From Faunimonas pinastri (lineage in GTDB: Bacteria > Pseudomonadota > Alphaproteobacteria > Rhizobiales > Afifellaceae): a stretch of DNA of 64,000 nt. The notes below the pieces were generated by a model that was not told the origin of the DNA, did no database searches, and was given only the letters and a program-made list of their open reading frames with translations. The position numbers and the translations under genes are program-made. This document shows, one piece after another, positions 7,730 through 14,999 of this stretch (position 1 is the first letter of the stretch; each line of letters starts with the position of its first letter). The stretch lies in NCBI RefSeq assembly GCF_900110915.1, contig NZ_FOFG01000007.1:1-64000 (forward strand), written 5' to 3'.

Positions 7730-7749
7730 GGCCGCCCCGAAGGGCGGCC
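7730..7749. terminator. Bidirectional terminator between gam and the RTX gene
   Basis: GGCCGCCC (7730-7737) pairs with GGGCGGCC (7742-7749) around CGAA. Read on the minus strand it is followed by CTTTCTTTC, a good tail for the RTX transcript. It also lies directly after the gam stop on the plus strand. Confidence 0.75.
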
Positions 7750-7762
7750 CCATGGTCGGTGT

Positions 7763-9379
7763 TTAATCGATCTCGACTGCCGGGCTCTTGCCGAGGATGT
7801 CATTGTAGGCGACATCGGTGAGGCTGCTGTCACCCGTCAGCGTGACAGAGGTGCCATCCCGACTGATGAGGTAACCGTCCGAATCGCCCGCGACGAACAC
7901 GTACTCGAGATCGTCGTTCCCCGAGAGCAGTGTCGTGGCGTAGCTTGAAGCATCGGCCATGGAGCCGATGCCGGTGACCTTGGACGCGGTGAAGTTGTCC
8001 TCGGTGCCATAATAGCTGCCGAGGTTTACCTTGTCCTCGCCCGTTACAAAGTCGGAGATCGAGGCCCCAGCTCCGACCGATCCCAGCAGGAAGGTGTCGT
8101 TACCGATACCACCGACGAGGACGTCGTTCGTGCCGGTCGCGGTGATCGTGTCATCACCCTGGCCGCCATAGACCGTCGACGCATTGCCGGAAACAGTGAG
8201 CGTGTCGTTGCCGAGGTTGCCGTAGACGATATTGGCGTCCCCAGAAGCGGTGACGTTGTCGTCGCCCTGACCGCCATAGACTGTGGAAGCGTCTCCCTCG
8301 GCTGTGACGTTGTCGTCGCCCTTGTTGCCGTAAATCAAGGCGTGGTCGGCAGATGCGGTGATACCGTCGTCGCCCTGGCCGCCAAAAACAGTGGCAAGGT
8401 CACCGCTGGCGGTGATGGCATCCGCACCCTGGTTGCCATAGATCAGCGCGCCATCGCCCGACACGGCGATCGTGTCGTCATCGATGCCGCCAAAGACCAC
8501 ATCGTTGGCGCCGGTCAGCGTAACGGTATCTTCTCCCTGGCCGCCATAGACCGTGTTGCCGTTGCTGGCAGTGCCGGCGAAGTCGAGGATCTTGTCGTTG
8601 CCGAGATTGCCGTAGACGACGTTCTGGCCAGCGCTGTTTCCGTAGTAGTAGGACGTATAGATCGTGTCATCGCCCTGGCCGCCATACACCGTCGAGCCTT
8701 GACCGACGACGTAGACGGTATCGTTGCCCTTGTTGCCGTAGACGACATCCGCCGCACTACCGCCATTATAATAAGTGCCTGAGTAGATCGTGTCGTCGCC
8801 TTGGCCGCCATACGCCGTGGAGTTGTAGTCCTGGACGTCCATCCGATCGTTGCCGGCATTGCCATAGATGACGTTGCTCGAGCCACTGTAGGTCTCGACT
8901 TCATCATCTCCGTCGCCGCCGTAAGCCACGGAACCCGTCGTGGTGTACAGTTCGACATAGTCGTTTCCGGCGCCGCCATAGAGCACGTTGCCCGAACCGC
9001 CACCCGCTTCGATATTATCGTTACCTTCGCCGCCGTAAACGATCGAGGAACTGCTGGCACTCACGTAGATCGTGTCATTGCCGGCATTGCCGTAGATAAC
9101 CGAACCCGAAGCGCCCAGGACGGTGACCCGATCATCGCCTTGGCCGCCGTAGACGGTCGCGCTTCCGCCGGCAATCGCGATCCGGTCATTGCCGAGATTG
9201 CCATAGATCAGGCTGTCGCTGTCGCGAGCGGAGATCGTATCGTCGCCCTGTCCGCCATAAATCGTGGAATTTCCGTCCGAAGCGCTGATCGTGTCATTGC
9301 CCTCGAAGCCATAGATGAGGTCGTCGCCACTGCCCGTGAGCGAGTCTGCTGCAGACGTTCCGTTAATTGTATCGGCCAT
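7763..9379 (-). CDS. RTX-type calcium-binding repeat protein
   Basis: Protein of 538 residues made almost wholly of about 22 glycine/aspartate repeats such as VYGGQGDDTI and IYGNLGNDTL. The unit is about 18 residues, not the classic nine, and GGQGDD units largely alternate with GNxGND units, giving a 36-residue super-period. The last 100 residues (from about ISDFVTGEDKVNLGS) are non-repetitive and resemble the C-terminal secretion region of type I-exported RTX proteins. There is no N-terminal signal peptide. GGGAGG lies ten bases before the ATG. It is transcribed against the phage late genes with its own promoter region, so it is probably cargo expressed in the lysogen. No type I transporter is in this window. 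Confidence 0.87.
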   Translation of the reverse strand: MADTINGTSAADSLTGSGDDLIYGFEGNDTISASDGNSTIYGGQGDDTISARDSDSLIYGNLGNDRIAIAGGSATVYGGQGDDRVTVLGASGSVIYGNAGNDTIYVSASSSSIVYGGEGNDNIEAGGGSGNVLYGGAGNDYVELYTTTGSVAYGGDGDDEVETYSGSSNVIYGNAGNDRMDVQDYNSTAYGGQGDDTIYSGTYYNGGSAADVVYGNKGNDTVYVVGQGSTVYGGQGDDTIYTSYYYGNSAGQNVVYGNLGNDKILDFAGTASNGNTVYGGQGEDTVTLTGANDVVFGGIDDDTIAVSGDGALIYGNQGADAITASGDLATVFGGQGDDGITASADHALIYGNKGDDNVTAEGDASTVYGGQGDDNVTASGDANIVYGNLGNDTLTVSGNASTVYGGQGDDTITATGTNDVLVGGIGNDTFLLGSVGAGASISDFVTGEDKVNLGSYYGTEDNFTASKVTGIGSMADASSYATTLLSGNDDLEYVFVAGDSDGYLISRDGTSVTLTGDSSLTDVAYNDILGKSPAVEID

Positions 9380-9875
9380 TCAGTAGTGCCTCCCTGGTAA
9401 ATCTGCAGAGCGAGCCCCCGTGCCCGCTCCCGAAATACCTACAATCCTTCTATTCTTGAAAAAGATGAAAAGAAAGTAGCTGTATGCCAGTTTCAGGTGT
9501 AAATAGAATTTAGCAGGTTCGATAGCCATTCGGATACTGCTCTCCAGAGAGCTCTCTTCCGATCTCACAGTCGGAGGGGAGCTTTTCTTCGCGTGCGCGC
9601 GTCACACTTCGTGATCGATCATCACCGTTCCTCCGCGGCGATCAGGTAAAGGGAGAGCGCCGCATTGGCGGCCTCGGTCCCGCGTGCTCCCAGCGGCAGT
9701 ACGAATTCCGCGACGTTAAACGTTGTTGGCGACGCGGCTCACCGAAGGTTTCCGTCAGTTCTTCCGGGAAGTAAAAGCGTGCGTGCATCATCAGCAATTT
9801 CCGCTGACGAACCTGTGAAAGAACGGGTGCCATGCCCGTTCTTGTTCTCTTTCCGTTCCCGTGCATGATGCCGGG
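9380..9875. other. Non-coding region upstream of the RTX gene
   Basis: About 500 bases without a convincing gene. The part nearest the RTX gene (9420-9560) is clearly more AT-rich than its surroundings and probably holds the RTX promoter. A perfect GAGAGCTCTC palindrome lies at 9547-9556. Open frames here have no recognisable protein character. Confidence 0.5.
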
Positions 9876-10184
9876 ATGTATGTGGGCGAGACACCGAAAA
9901 CTCTGGGCGAGGCGGAGCTTGCGGGCTGGACCCGATTCCTTGTCGGCTGCCCAAAGTGCCGGCTGTGGGTCGATCTGCCCTTCGAGGATGTCTGGCGCCG
10001 CTCGCCTTACCGGAGCCTCGCCGACATTGTGCCGCGCCTTCGGTGCCGGCGCTGCGGATCTCGGCCGGACAGTGTCGCACTAGAACGCACGATGTACCGC
10101 CACGCCGGCGGCACGCCGAAGTCGGAGAAATTTCCGCTCACAATGCTGGGCGAGCCAATACCTCGCCCAGATGAAGCTTTCTGA
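9876..10184 (+). CDS. Small zinc-ribbon-like phage protein
   Basis: Protein of about 102 residues. It contains CPKC and CRRC about 33 residues apart, a likely zinc ribbon. ATG at 9876 or GTG at 9861 could start it; neither has a strong binding site. Its 3' end overlaps the convergent gene at 10138-10671 by 47 bases, which lowers confidence. Function unknown. Confidence 0.45.
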   Translation: MYVGETPKTLGEAELAGWTRFLVGCPKCRLWVDLPFEDVWRRSPYRSLADIVPRLRCRRCGSRPDSVALERTMYRHAGGTPKSEKFPLTMLGEPIPRPDEAF

Positions 10185-10671
10185 AGTAGCCCTGCCGGTG
10201 CATCTTCTCGATGAACTCCGGTAGCCGGCGCTGCGCTTCCCCGTCGAGTTCCGGCACATTGGCGGCCGGTTCCAGGGCCGGCAGCAGCAGATCCAGGGCA
10301 CGCTTCAGTGCGCTGTCTCTTCCCACGCACAGATATTCCTGCCGGACGAGCTCCTGCAGGAAATAGAACGCGACCAGGCCGAGCACAGCGACCGACGATC
10401 CGGCCCGGGTGAACGGCTCCATTATCTCGCGATGGGCGTATTCCGAGCGGCGCAGGAGCCGGTTGCGGTGGCCGTCGACCAGGTCCGACACCGCTTCATC
10501 CGTCGCCTGCTTCAGGAGCAGGTGCGTCCGGATCGCCGTCTCGTCCTGCCGGTCCACCCCGTTGATCAGGACGCCCAGCAGGATCTGCGAGATCAGCGTG
10601 ACTTCAACGCGCTGCCGATCGGTCTGCCGCTCAGGCACCTTCCGCTTCTCCTGTCTTTTGGCACGGAACAT
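10138..10671 (-). CDS. Hypothetical phage protein, end of the leftward operon
   Basis: Protein of 177 residues, overlapping the upstream gene by 41 bases. The middle has a hydrophobic stretch (SSVAVLGLVAFYFLQELV) between charged helices. The C-terminal part is soluble and helical. No family recognised. As the last gene of the leftward early block it may act with the preceding replication-type genes, but nothing shows this directly. Confidence 0.55.
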   Translation of the reverse strand: MFRAKRQEKRKVPERQTDRQRVEVTLISQILLGVLINGVDRQDETAIRTHLLLKQATDEAVSDLVDGHRNRLLRRSEYAHREIMEPFTRAGSSVAVLGLVAFYFLQELVRQEYLCVGRDSALKRALDLLLPALEPAANVPELDGEAQRRLPEFIEKMHRQGYFRKLHLGEVLARPAL

Positions 10672-11347
10672 CTCCCACCTTCCTCCACCCCGGCAACCGT
10701 ACGTCCGGCAATCCTTCCGCGCCTGTCGGCGTGGGTTGCTCGCTGGTGGAGCGGCGCAGGCTGGCGCGGTCGTTTGCGCTCACGGCTTCCAGCTTCCTGC
10801 TGAGTTCCTCGGCCCGCCGCAGCGCGCGGCTGTTGGCGCGGGCGGACGGGTCGGGCTCGAAATCCTCTCGCGCCTGCAGCACCGCATCGATGCGGATCAT
10901 TTCGGCGCGGAGCCGGGCGGCATGGCGGCGGGTTTCGTGTGCGATTTCGGCCGGCGTCGGCATGAAGGTCCGGCTGATCCCCGGCGCGGTACCGTGATTG
11001 ATGGCGCGGCAGGCGGCGATCAGCGCCTCGATCGGCAGGCCGGTGAGCGCGTCGAGGAACGCGGCCGCGCGGAATTCCGCGGCGCCACCCTCGCCGCGGC
11101 TTGGCCGGGCCTTCATGATCGGGAGGATCTGAGCTGCGACGTCCTGGTCGGAGGCGGGCGTCAGGCGGCCGCGCAGCGCCCGAAGTTCGGAGGCGAGGGA
11201 GCGCCGTTCGGCCTCGGTCAGCCCTCGGCGGGCGCGAAACACCAGCCGGCCGTCAACCTGCATCGTTCTGTTGGCGAGTCGCAACGAGGCGAGCGAATGC
11301 GGCGACGTCGGCATCAAGTCGCCGGTTCGTGCGATGGTCGGGAGCAT
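10631..11347 (-). CDS. Hypothetical phage protein, possibly replication-associated
   Basis: Protein of 238 residues. ATG at 11347 has AGGAG eight bases upstream, giving a 95-base overlap with the preceding helix-turn-helix gene; shorter starts lack a binding site. It is mostly helical and charged, with a central segment GISRTFMPTPAEIAHETRRH. Following directly after a helix-turn-helix protein, the pair has the order of phage replication initiator and helicase-loader genes. I cannot show a loader motif. Confidence 0.6.
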   Translation of the reverse strand: MLPTIARTGDLMPTSPHSLASLRLANRTMQVDGRLVFRARRGLTEAERRSLASELRALRGRLTPASDQDVAAQILPIMKARPSRGEGGAAEFRAAAFLDALTGLPIEALIAACRAINHGTAPGISRTFMPTPAEIAHETRRHAARLRAEMIRIDAVLQAREDFEPDPSARANSRALRRAEELSRKLEAVSANDRASLRRSTSEQPTPTGAEGLPDVRLPGWRKVGDVPCQKTGEAEGA

Positions 11348-12275
11348 GTTCGGTTCTCCTCGGCTGGAAGGGGGTGACGTTGGGCGGGTACTGGACGAGG
11401 GCAGGCGGCGCGGGCTGCAGGCGACGGTCGCGAGCCTCGAAGACCGCGGACGTGAAGTAATCCCAGGCGCGGACCGGACTTCCCCGATGACGGGCGGCGA
11501 CGGCCTGGATGGCTGGCAGGATGTCCGCCTGGAGATCGCAGCCATGGGCGAGCCAGCGGAGCGGTGCGGACAGCACCAGCAGGCCGGGGGAGGCCGCGTT
11601 CAGGGCGTCACCGGCGGCACGGTGAAGCGCATCCTGCAGGCGGTCCTGCTCGGCACGGGTCCCAAACGCCACGGCAGACGCGGGAACCGGCTGGGCCGGG
11701 AAGGCGATCGAAGCGGCGAGGCGGCCGGCCGGGGTCTCTTCCGTCGAGGCGCCATGGCTCGGGAGCGCGGCAGCGCCCGGGTCATCAGCATCCTTCCGTT
11801 GGATTCTTCCGTTAGATATAACCGTTGATGGTGCCACCTCTGAGGGTGGCACCCCTGCCACCCTGGGGGTGGCACCCCTGCCACCCCTGAAGGTGGCACC
11901 CCCCTTGGCCTGCAGGGCGGCACCTGCGGGCGAGGGGGCGTCGGGAAGAGCGGCATCTTCCACGGCGAAGAAGTCCATCTGGCGCGCAACGGGCGCCATG
12001 TTCACGCGGTAGCGGGAGGTCCCGCCCTTTTCCTTGCCGGACTCGATCTCGATCCAGCCTGAGCGCTGCAGGAGGTAGAGAGCCGCCTGCACGGTTTTGC
12101 GGGAGTAGCGCAATTGGTCGGCGATCGACTTCTGCTTGCGGTAGCACCAGCCCGTCTTGTTGGTGTGCTCGGTCAGGATCAGCAGCACGTCCTTGGCGCT
12201 GGGCGTGAGCCGGCGATCCTCGGCGATGCCGCGAGGGGCAAGGGAATAGCGGGGGCCGACGCTCTGGTCGCTCAT
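11253..12275 (-). CDS. Helix-turn-helix phage protein, candidate replication initiator
   Basis: Protein of 340 residues. Residues 15-95 form a winged helix of the HTH_36 type (SAKDVLLILTEHTNKTGWCY and SIADQLRYSRKTVQAALYLL). A low-complexity linker follows (about 105-175) that contains repeated GGATFRGG/GGRGATP-like units, visible in the DNA as repeated GGTGGCACC motifs at 11824-11899. The C-terminal domain (185-340) is helical. This layout fits phage O-type replication initiators, in which the linker DNA often contains the origin iterons. It is transcribed leftwards, divergent from brnT. Confidence 0.7.
   Translation of the reverse strand: MSDQSVGPRYSLAPRGIAEDRRLTPSAKDVLLILTEHTNKTGWCYRKQKSIADQLRYSRKTVQAALYLLQRSGWIEIESGKEKGGTSRYRVNMAPVARQMDFFAVEDAALPDAPSPAGAALQAKGGATFRGGRGATPRVAGVPPSEVAPSTVISNGRIQRKDADDPGAAALPSHGASTEETPAGRLAASIAFPAQPVPASAVAFGTRAEQDRLQDALHRAAGDALNAASPGLLVLSAPLRWLAHGCDLQADILPAIQAVAARHRGSPVRAWDYFTSAVFEARDRRLQPAPPALVQYPPNVTPFQPRRTEHAPDHRTNRRLDADVAAFARLVATRQQNDAG
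11824..11899. repeat. Iteron-like GGTGGCACC repeats inside the initiator-like gene
   Basis: Short repeats of the form GGTGGCACCCCTGCCACC recur about five times in this stretch: GTGCCACC near 11830 in the opposite sense, then GGTGGCACC near 11845, 11868 and 11893. They form both direct and inverted pairs. In lambdoid phages the replication origin lies as iterons within the O gene. The repeats also encode the low-complexity linker of the protein, so they could be purely coding. Exact copy boundaries are approximate. Confidence 0.4.
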
Positions 12276-12364
12276 GCCCGCACCGACGTTCTTTTTGCAT
12301 CTACAATATACTTGATCGAGCGCGATAAACGAACTACAAAAAGATCAGGCAACGGGGTGGCGCG
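12276..12364. promoter_or_regulatory. Divergent promoter region of the initiator-like gene and brnTA
   Basis: AT-rich stretch of 89 bases. TTCTTTTTG near 12290 and its near reverse complement CAAAAAGATC near 12337 make an imperfect inverted repeat around CTACAATATACTTGATC. BrnA antitoxins repress their own promoter, so this is the likely BrnA operator region. Exact promoter boxes are not clear. Confidence 0.4.
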
Positions 12365-12631
12365 ATGTACAGCTGGGACGAAGGCAAGCGGGAGACGAAC
12401 AACGCCAAGCACGGCGTTGATTTCACCGCCGCAGATGCCTTCGACTGGCAGACGGCCATGATCGTCGATGACGAGCGGTTCGCTTACGGCGAGCGCCGGG
12501 AAATCGCCTTTGGCTTCATCGGTGCCCGCTTGCACGTTCTGGTCTTCACCCGCCGTGAGGCCACCCACATCATCAGCCTTCGCAAGGCGAACAGCAGGGA
12601 GATCAAGCGCTATGTCGAAGCTCTCGGATGA
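12365..12631 (+). CDS. brnT: BrnT family toxin
   Basis: Protein of 88 residues with typical BrnT features: WDEGKRETNNAKHGVDF at the N-terminus, then DWQTAMIVDDERFAYGERR, and a C-terminal TRREATHIISLRKANSREIKRY. BrnT is a RelE-fold ribonuclease that blocks translation and is neutralised by BrnA. The gene overlaps brnA by 20 bases in the usual toxin-first order. It lies inside the prophage early region on the opposite strand to its neighbours, where it may stabilise the prophage or limit other phages. Confidence 0.9.
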   Translation: MYSWDEGKRETNNAKHGVDFTAADAFDWQTAMIVDDERFAYGERREIAFGFIGARLHVLVFTRREATHIISLRKANSREIKRYVEALG

Positions 12632-12962
12632 GGCGCGGGCCAAGGCCCGTGCGTTGGCTCTCAAGTCGCTGGAAGACATCACGCCGGAAGAGGACGCCGC
12701 CATCGAGGCTGCGGCCGCCGACGATCCGGACAATCCGATCCTGACCGACGAGCGGATGGCGCGCATGCGTCCGGCCGCCGACGCCGCGCCGGAGATCGTG
12801 GCGCGCGCGCGGGGCCAGCGTGGTCCGCAGAAGGCACCCACGAAACAGCAGGTGACCATCCGCGTCGACCAGGACGTCCTGCAGCGCTTCAAGGAGGAAG
12901 GACCGGGCTGGCAGAAGCGCATGAATGCGGTGCTGCGCAAAGGCGTCGGGCTGGCGGGGTAA
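12612..12962 (+). CDS. brnA: BrnA family antitoxin
   Basis: Protein of 116 residues. The C-terminus carries the BrnA ribbon-helix-helix domain (KQQVTIRVDQDVLQRFKEEG and QKRMNAVLRKGV). The N-terminal half is acidic and contains the toxin-binding helices. It starts 20 bases inside brnT. BrnA dimers neutralise BrnT and repress the operon promoter. The pair appears intact. Confidence 0.9.
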   Translation: MSKLSDEARAKARALALKSLEDITPEEDAAIEAAAADDPDNPILTDERMARMRPAADAAPEIVARARGQRGPQKAPTKQQVTIRVDQDVLQRFKEEGPGWQKRMNAVLRKGVGLAG

Positions 12963-12969
12963 ACTGGCG

Positions 12970-13209
12970 TCAAGCTGGCACCAATCCCCTGATCGCGCGC
13001 CGGACGGCCGCGATGCCGCTGCGGATCGATTCCTCGATGTTGCCCGTGCTGCGCGGCAGGCCGAGGCAGATGCGCTTGCGGCCGAGCTGCAGGATCAGCT
13101 TCGGGTGCTTGCCGAGCGCGACCGAGACGGCGATGCCGAACGCCTTCGCCTCTTGCCTCGCGCGGGCGAGGACCTGGCGGACATGCTTCTGAAGACGGTG
13201 ACGGCTCAT
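12970..13209 (-). CDS. Small basic phage protein
   Basis: Basic protein of 79 residues; MSRHRLQKHVRQVLARARQE begins it. The middle (AVSVALGKHPKLILQLGRKR) suggests a small beta/alpha DNA-associated fold, but no family is recognised. ATG at 13209 overlaps the stop of the previous gene by four bases. It is the last coupled gene before brnTA, which is convergent and ends eight bases away. Confidence 0.6.
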   Translation of the reverse strand: MSRHRLQKHVRQVLARARQEAKAFGIAVSVALGKHPKLILQLGRKRICLGLPRSTGNIEESIRSGIAAVRRAIRGLVPA

Positions 13210-13445
13210 TGCGAAGTCTCCCTGCTCAAGAGGTCTCCAGCCGCCCGGGCGCAGGCGCCGCAGCGCCATGTCCCGAGCCGGTTGTCTCGAAGGTGCACGC
13301 CCGTGCCGATCGACGCCCAAGCACCACAGGCGCAGCGGAGCGGATGGCCGGTGCCGGGGCAGCGTGGACCGGTGTAAGACGGCGGGGCGGGTTTGCGCTG
13401 GGCCGCTGCGGCCGCCGGCGTGCCGAAGAGATCGGGCGCGCTCAT
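13206..13445 (-). CDS. Small zinc-ribbon-like phage protein
   Basis: Protein of 79 residues with CPGTGHPLRCACGAW and CGAC, four or more cysteines placed as in a zinc ribbon. ATG at 13445 overlaps the stop of the methyltransferase gene (ATGA), and its own stop overlaps the next start the same way. Possible DNA- or protein-binding accessory factor; function unknown. Confidence 0.6.
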   Translation of the reverse strand: MSAPDLFGTPAAAAAQRKPAPPSYTGPRCPGTGHPLRCACGAWASIGTGVHLRDNRLGTWRCGACARAAGDLLSRETSQ

Positions 13446-14086
13446 GCCGCATTCGCCTCCCGGCGCAGCCAAGACACCGTCGGTGCGCCGTCAAAGCCGT
13501 GCAGCCAGACGAACCACGAGAAGTCCTTCGTCCCGCTGCCGGCTGCCGCGCCCTCCTGGATCACCGTGCCGGGCGGCATGGAGGGACGAGGGCCAAGGTT
13601 CCAGATGCGGAAGAGCGGCGTCGTTTCCAGCCAGGCACCGCGTTTGCCGCCACACTGCCACGTTGTCGGCAGCAGCATCGCGACCTTGCGCCTGGTGCGC
13701 GCCAGCGCCATGCGCACGAAGCATTCCGCCTTGTTGTCGCGCGGGTCGGCGAACTTGAAGGGTGGGTTGCTGACGACGTTGTCGAAGCCGCGATGCCAGA
13801 CGCTGCCGTAAAACGCCTCGGCCGGCGGCCACTGGCGATAATCGGCAGGCATGTATCCGCCATGCGACGGCGGCCAGCGATGATGAAGGTCCGAGCCGAA
13901 CGCCTGATGCCCGGCATCGCGGGCGGCTTCGACAATGCGGCCGAAGCCGCAGGCGGGATCGTGGATCGTGCCGGTGAACGGCTCGACCTCGAATAGCCGC
14001 CGCGAGCACCATTCCGGCTCGACATACCAATCGTCGGGATCGCGCGCCCAGACCTTCGCGTCTTTCAGGCGGGTGATGGCGTTCAT
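13442..14086 (-). CDS. Phage DNA adenine methyltransferase-like protein
   Basis: Protein of 214 residues. DPACGFGRIVEAA is motif I for AdoMet binding and VVSNPPFKFA is the NPP(F/Y) catalytic motif IV, in the order found in gamma-type N6-adenine methylases. There is no endonuclease next to it, so it is an orphan enzyme. The protein is short, with little space for a target recognition domain. ATG at 14086 overlaps the stop of the gcrA-like gene. Likely roles are protection from restriction or altering methylation at promoters read by GcrA. The recognition site cannot be told from sequence. Confidence 0.8.
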   Translation of the reverse strand: MNAITRLKDAKVWARDPDDWYVEPEWCSRRLFEVEPFTGTIHDPACGFGRIVEAARDAGHQAFGSDLHHRWPPSHGGYMPADYRQWPPAEAFYGSVWHRGFDNVVSNPPFKFADPRDNKAECFVRMALARTRRKVAMLLPTTWQCGGKRGAWLETTPLFRIWNLGPRPSMPPGTVIQEGAAAGSGTKDFSWFVWLHGFDGAPTVSWLRREANAA

Positions 14087-14631
14087 CGGCCGGCCACCCG
14101 CAGCTTGCGCCGGCGCTGGACGTCCTCGACCGTGATGCCGGCGCTTTTCGCCAGGCAGGGATCGCAGTATTCGCGCCAGGCGCCCGGTTGGACTCGCTGG
14201 CCGCAGCAACGGCGATCATCCGCCGGCGTGGCGTCATTCCACAACGGATGGGCGCATTGCGTTTTACTCTCGCGCGGGAAGGGGATGCCGCCGGTTGGGA
14301 CCGGCGCGGGCGCGCGCCGAGGAACCGGAACGGTGGCGGTGGTTGGTTCTGCCGCACACTTCGACGGCGGAGCGCTTGGCTCGGCTGGCGTTTCCGCCCT
14401 CGGCCGAGACGGGACAGGTAGGGCCGGGCGGGGAACAGGCGCCGCGTGGATGTGGGGCGCAGGCTTGCCGGAATTCGGAAGCTTGATGCCGCGACGCTGG
14501 CAGACGCCGATGACGGCGTTGCGGGAGACGTGCAGATGGCCGGCGATGTCGCTGGCGCTGAGGCAACCGGCCGCGATCGCATCCTGCACGGCCTGGCCGC
14601 GCTGCTCGGGAGTGAATTCGGCCCAGGTCAT
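14083..14631 (-). CDS. GcrA-like cell-cycle regulator
   Basis: Protein of 182 residues in the GcrA family (PF07750). The N-terminal 45 residues contain the helix-turn-helix (LSASDIAGHLHVSRNAVIGV). A Pro/Ala-rich linker follows. The C-terminus has the GcrA cysteine cluster: CAHPLWNDATP, CCGQRVQPG, then EYCDPC. In Caulobacter, GcrA binds sigma-70 RNA polymerase and activates promoters methylated at GANTC. A phage copy could redirect host cell-cycle transcription or use the same circuit at phage promoters. ATG at 14631 overlaps the preceding stop; a longer frame start at 14697 is rejected. Confidence 0.85.
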   Translation of the reverse strand: MTWAEFTPEQRGQAVQDAIAAGCLSASDIAGHLHVSRNAVIGVCQRRGIKLPNSGKPAPHIHAAPVPRPALPVPSRPRAETPAEPSAPPSKCAAEPTTATVPVPRRAPAPVPTGGIPFPRESKTQCAHPLWNDATPADDRRCCGQRVQPGAWREYCDPCLAKSAGITVEDVQRRRKLRVAGR

Positions 14632-14999
14632 GCGTGGCCCTCGATCTCGTGGATGCGGGCCTTCATCGCCGGCGTCATGGACCAGCCGTTGCCCCAATGC
14701 GTGGCGATCTCCAGGCCGAAGGGGCGGAGCTTCGCCCGCAGCTTGCAGATGAAGACGTCGATGATCTTTTCTTCCGGCTGATCGCGCCCATCGTCCCGGT
14801 AGAGGGCCGCGAGCAAGGCGTTCCTGGTGGCGAGATCGCGTTTCAGAAGCACGCCGAGAACGCGGTTTTCGCTGCCGGTCAGCCGAAACTCGACGGGTGC
14901 CAGAAATTCCATGCCCATGGCCGCTTCCAGGATCTCGATCCGATCCTGCAGACGGTCGATTTCCGCTTGAAGGGCATCAAGCCGCGCGTTTACGTCCAC
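14628..14999 (-). CDS. CtrA-like winged-helix DNA-binding protein without receiver domain
   Basis: Protein of 123 residues. Residues 1-28 form a predicted coiled coil (LDALQAEIDRLQDRIEILEA). Residues 35-115 form an OmpR/PhoB-type winged helix. The segment QPEEKIIDVFICKLRAKL is almost the same as the recognition helix of the cell-cycle master regulator CtrA (EPELKIIDVFICKLRKKL), and THWGNGW takes the place of the CtrA wing. The phosphorylation (receiver) domain is absent, so DNA binding should be independent of the CckA/ChpT phosphorelay; the coiled coil may dimerise it instead. It overlaps both neighbours in the operon. Whether it recognises TTAA-type sites is inference. Confidence 0.85.
   Translation of the reverse strand: MDVNARLDALQAEIDRLQDRIEILEAAMGMEFLAPVEFRLTGSENRVLGVLLKRDLATRNALLAALYRDDGRDQPEEKIIDVFICKLRAKLRPFGLEIATHWGNGWSMTPAMKARIHEIEGHA

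Noticed and set aside
7763-9379. Regular DNA repeats resembling a CRISPR array
   Set aside because: The repeats are in frame, degenerate at third positions and encode an RTX protein; there are no identical repeats with unique spacers.
9554-9565. CTCTTCCGATCT, identical to the end of a common sequencing adapter
   Set aside because: Only 12 bases match and the preceding base differs from the adapter, so chance is likely. Read coverage at this point would settle it.
12958-12969. GGTAAACTGGCG occurs both after brnA and at 27405-27416 next to tRNA-Ser
   Set aside because: A 12-base match across a stop codon with no further flanking similarity is too short to call an attachment site or a nested element.
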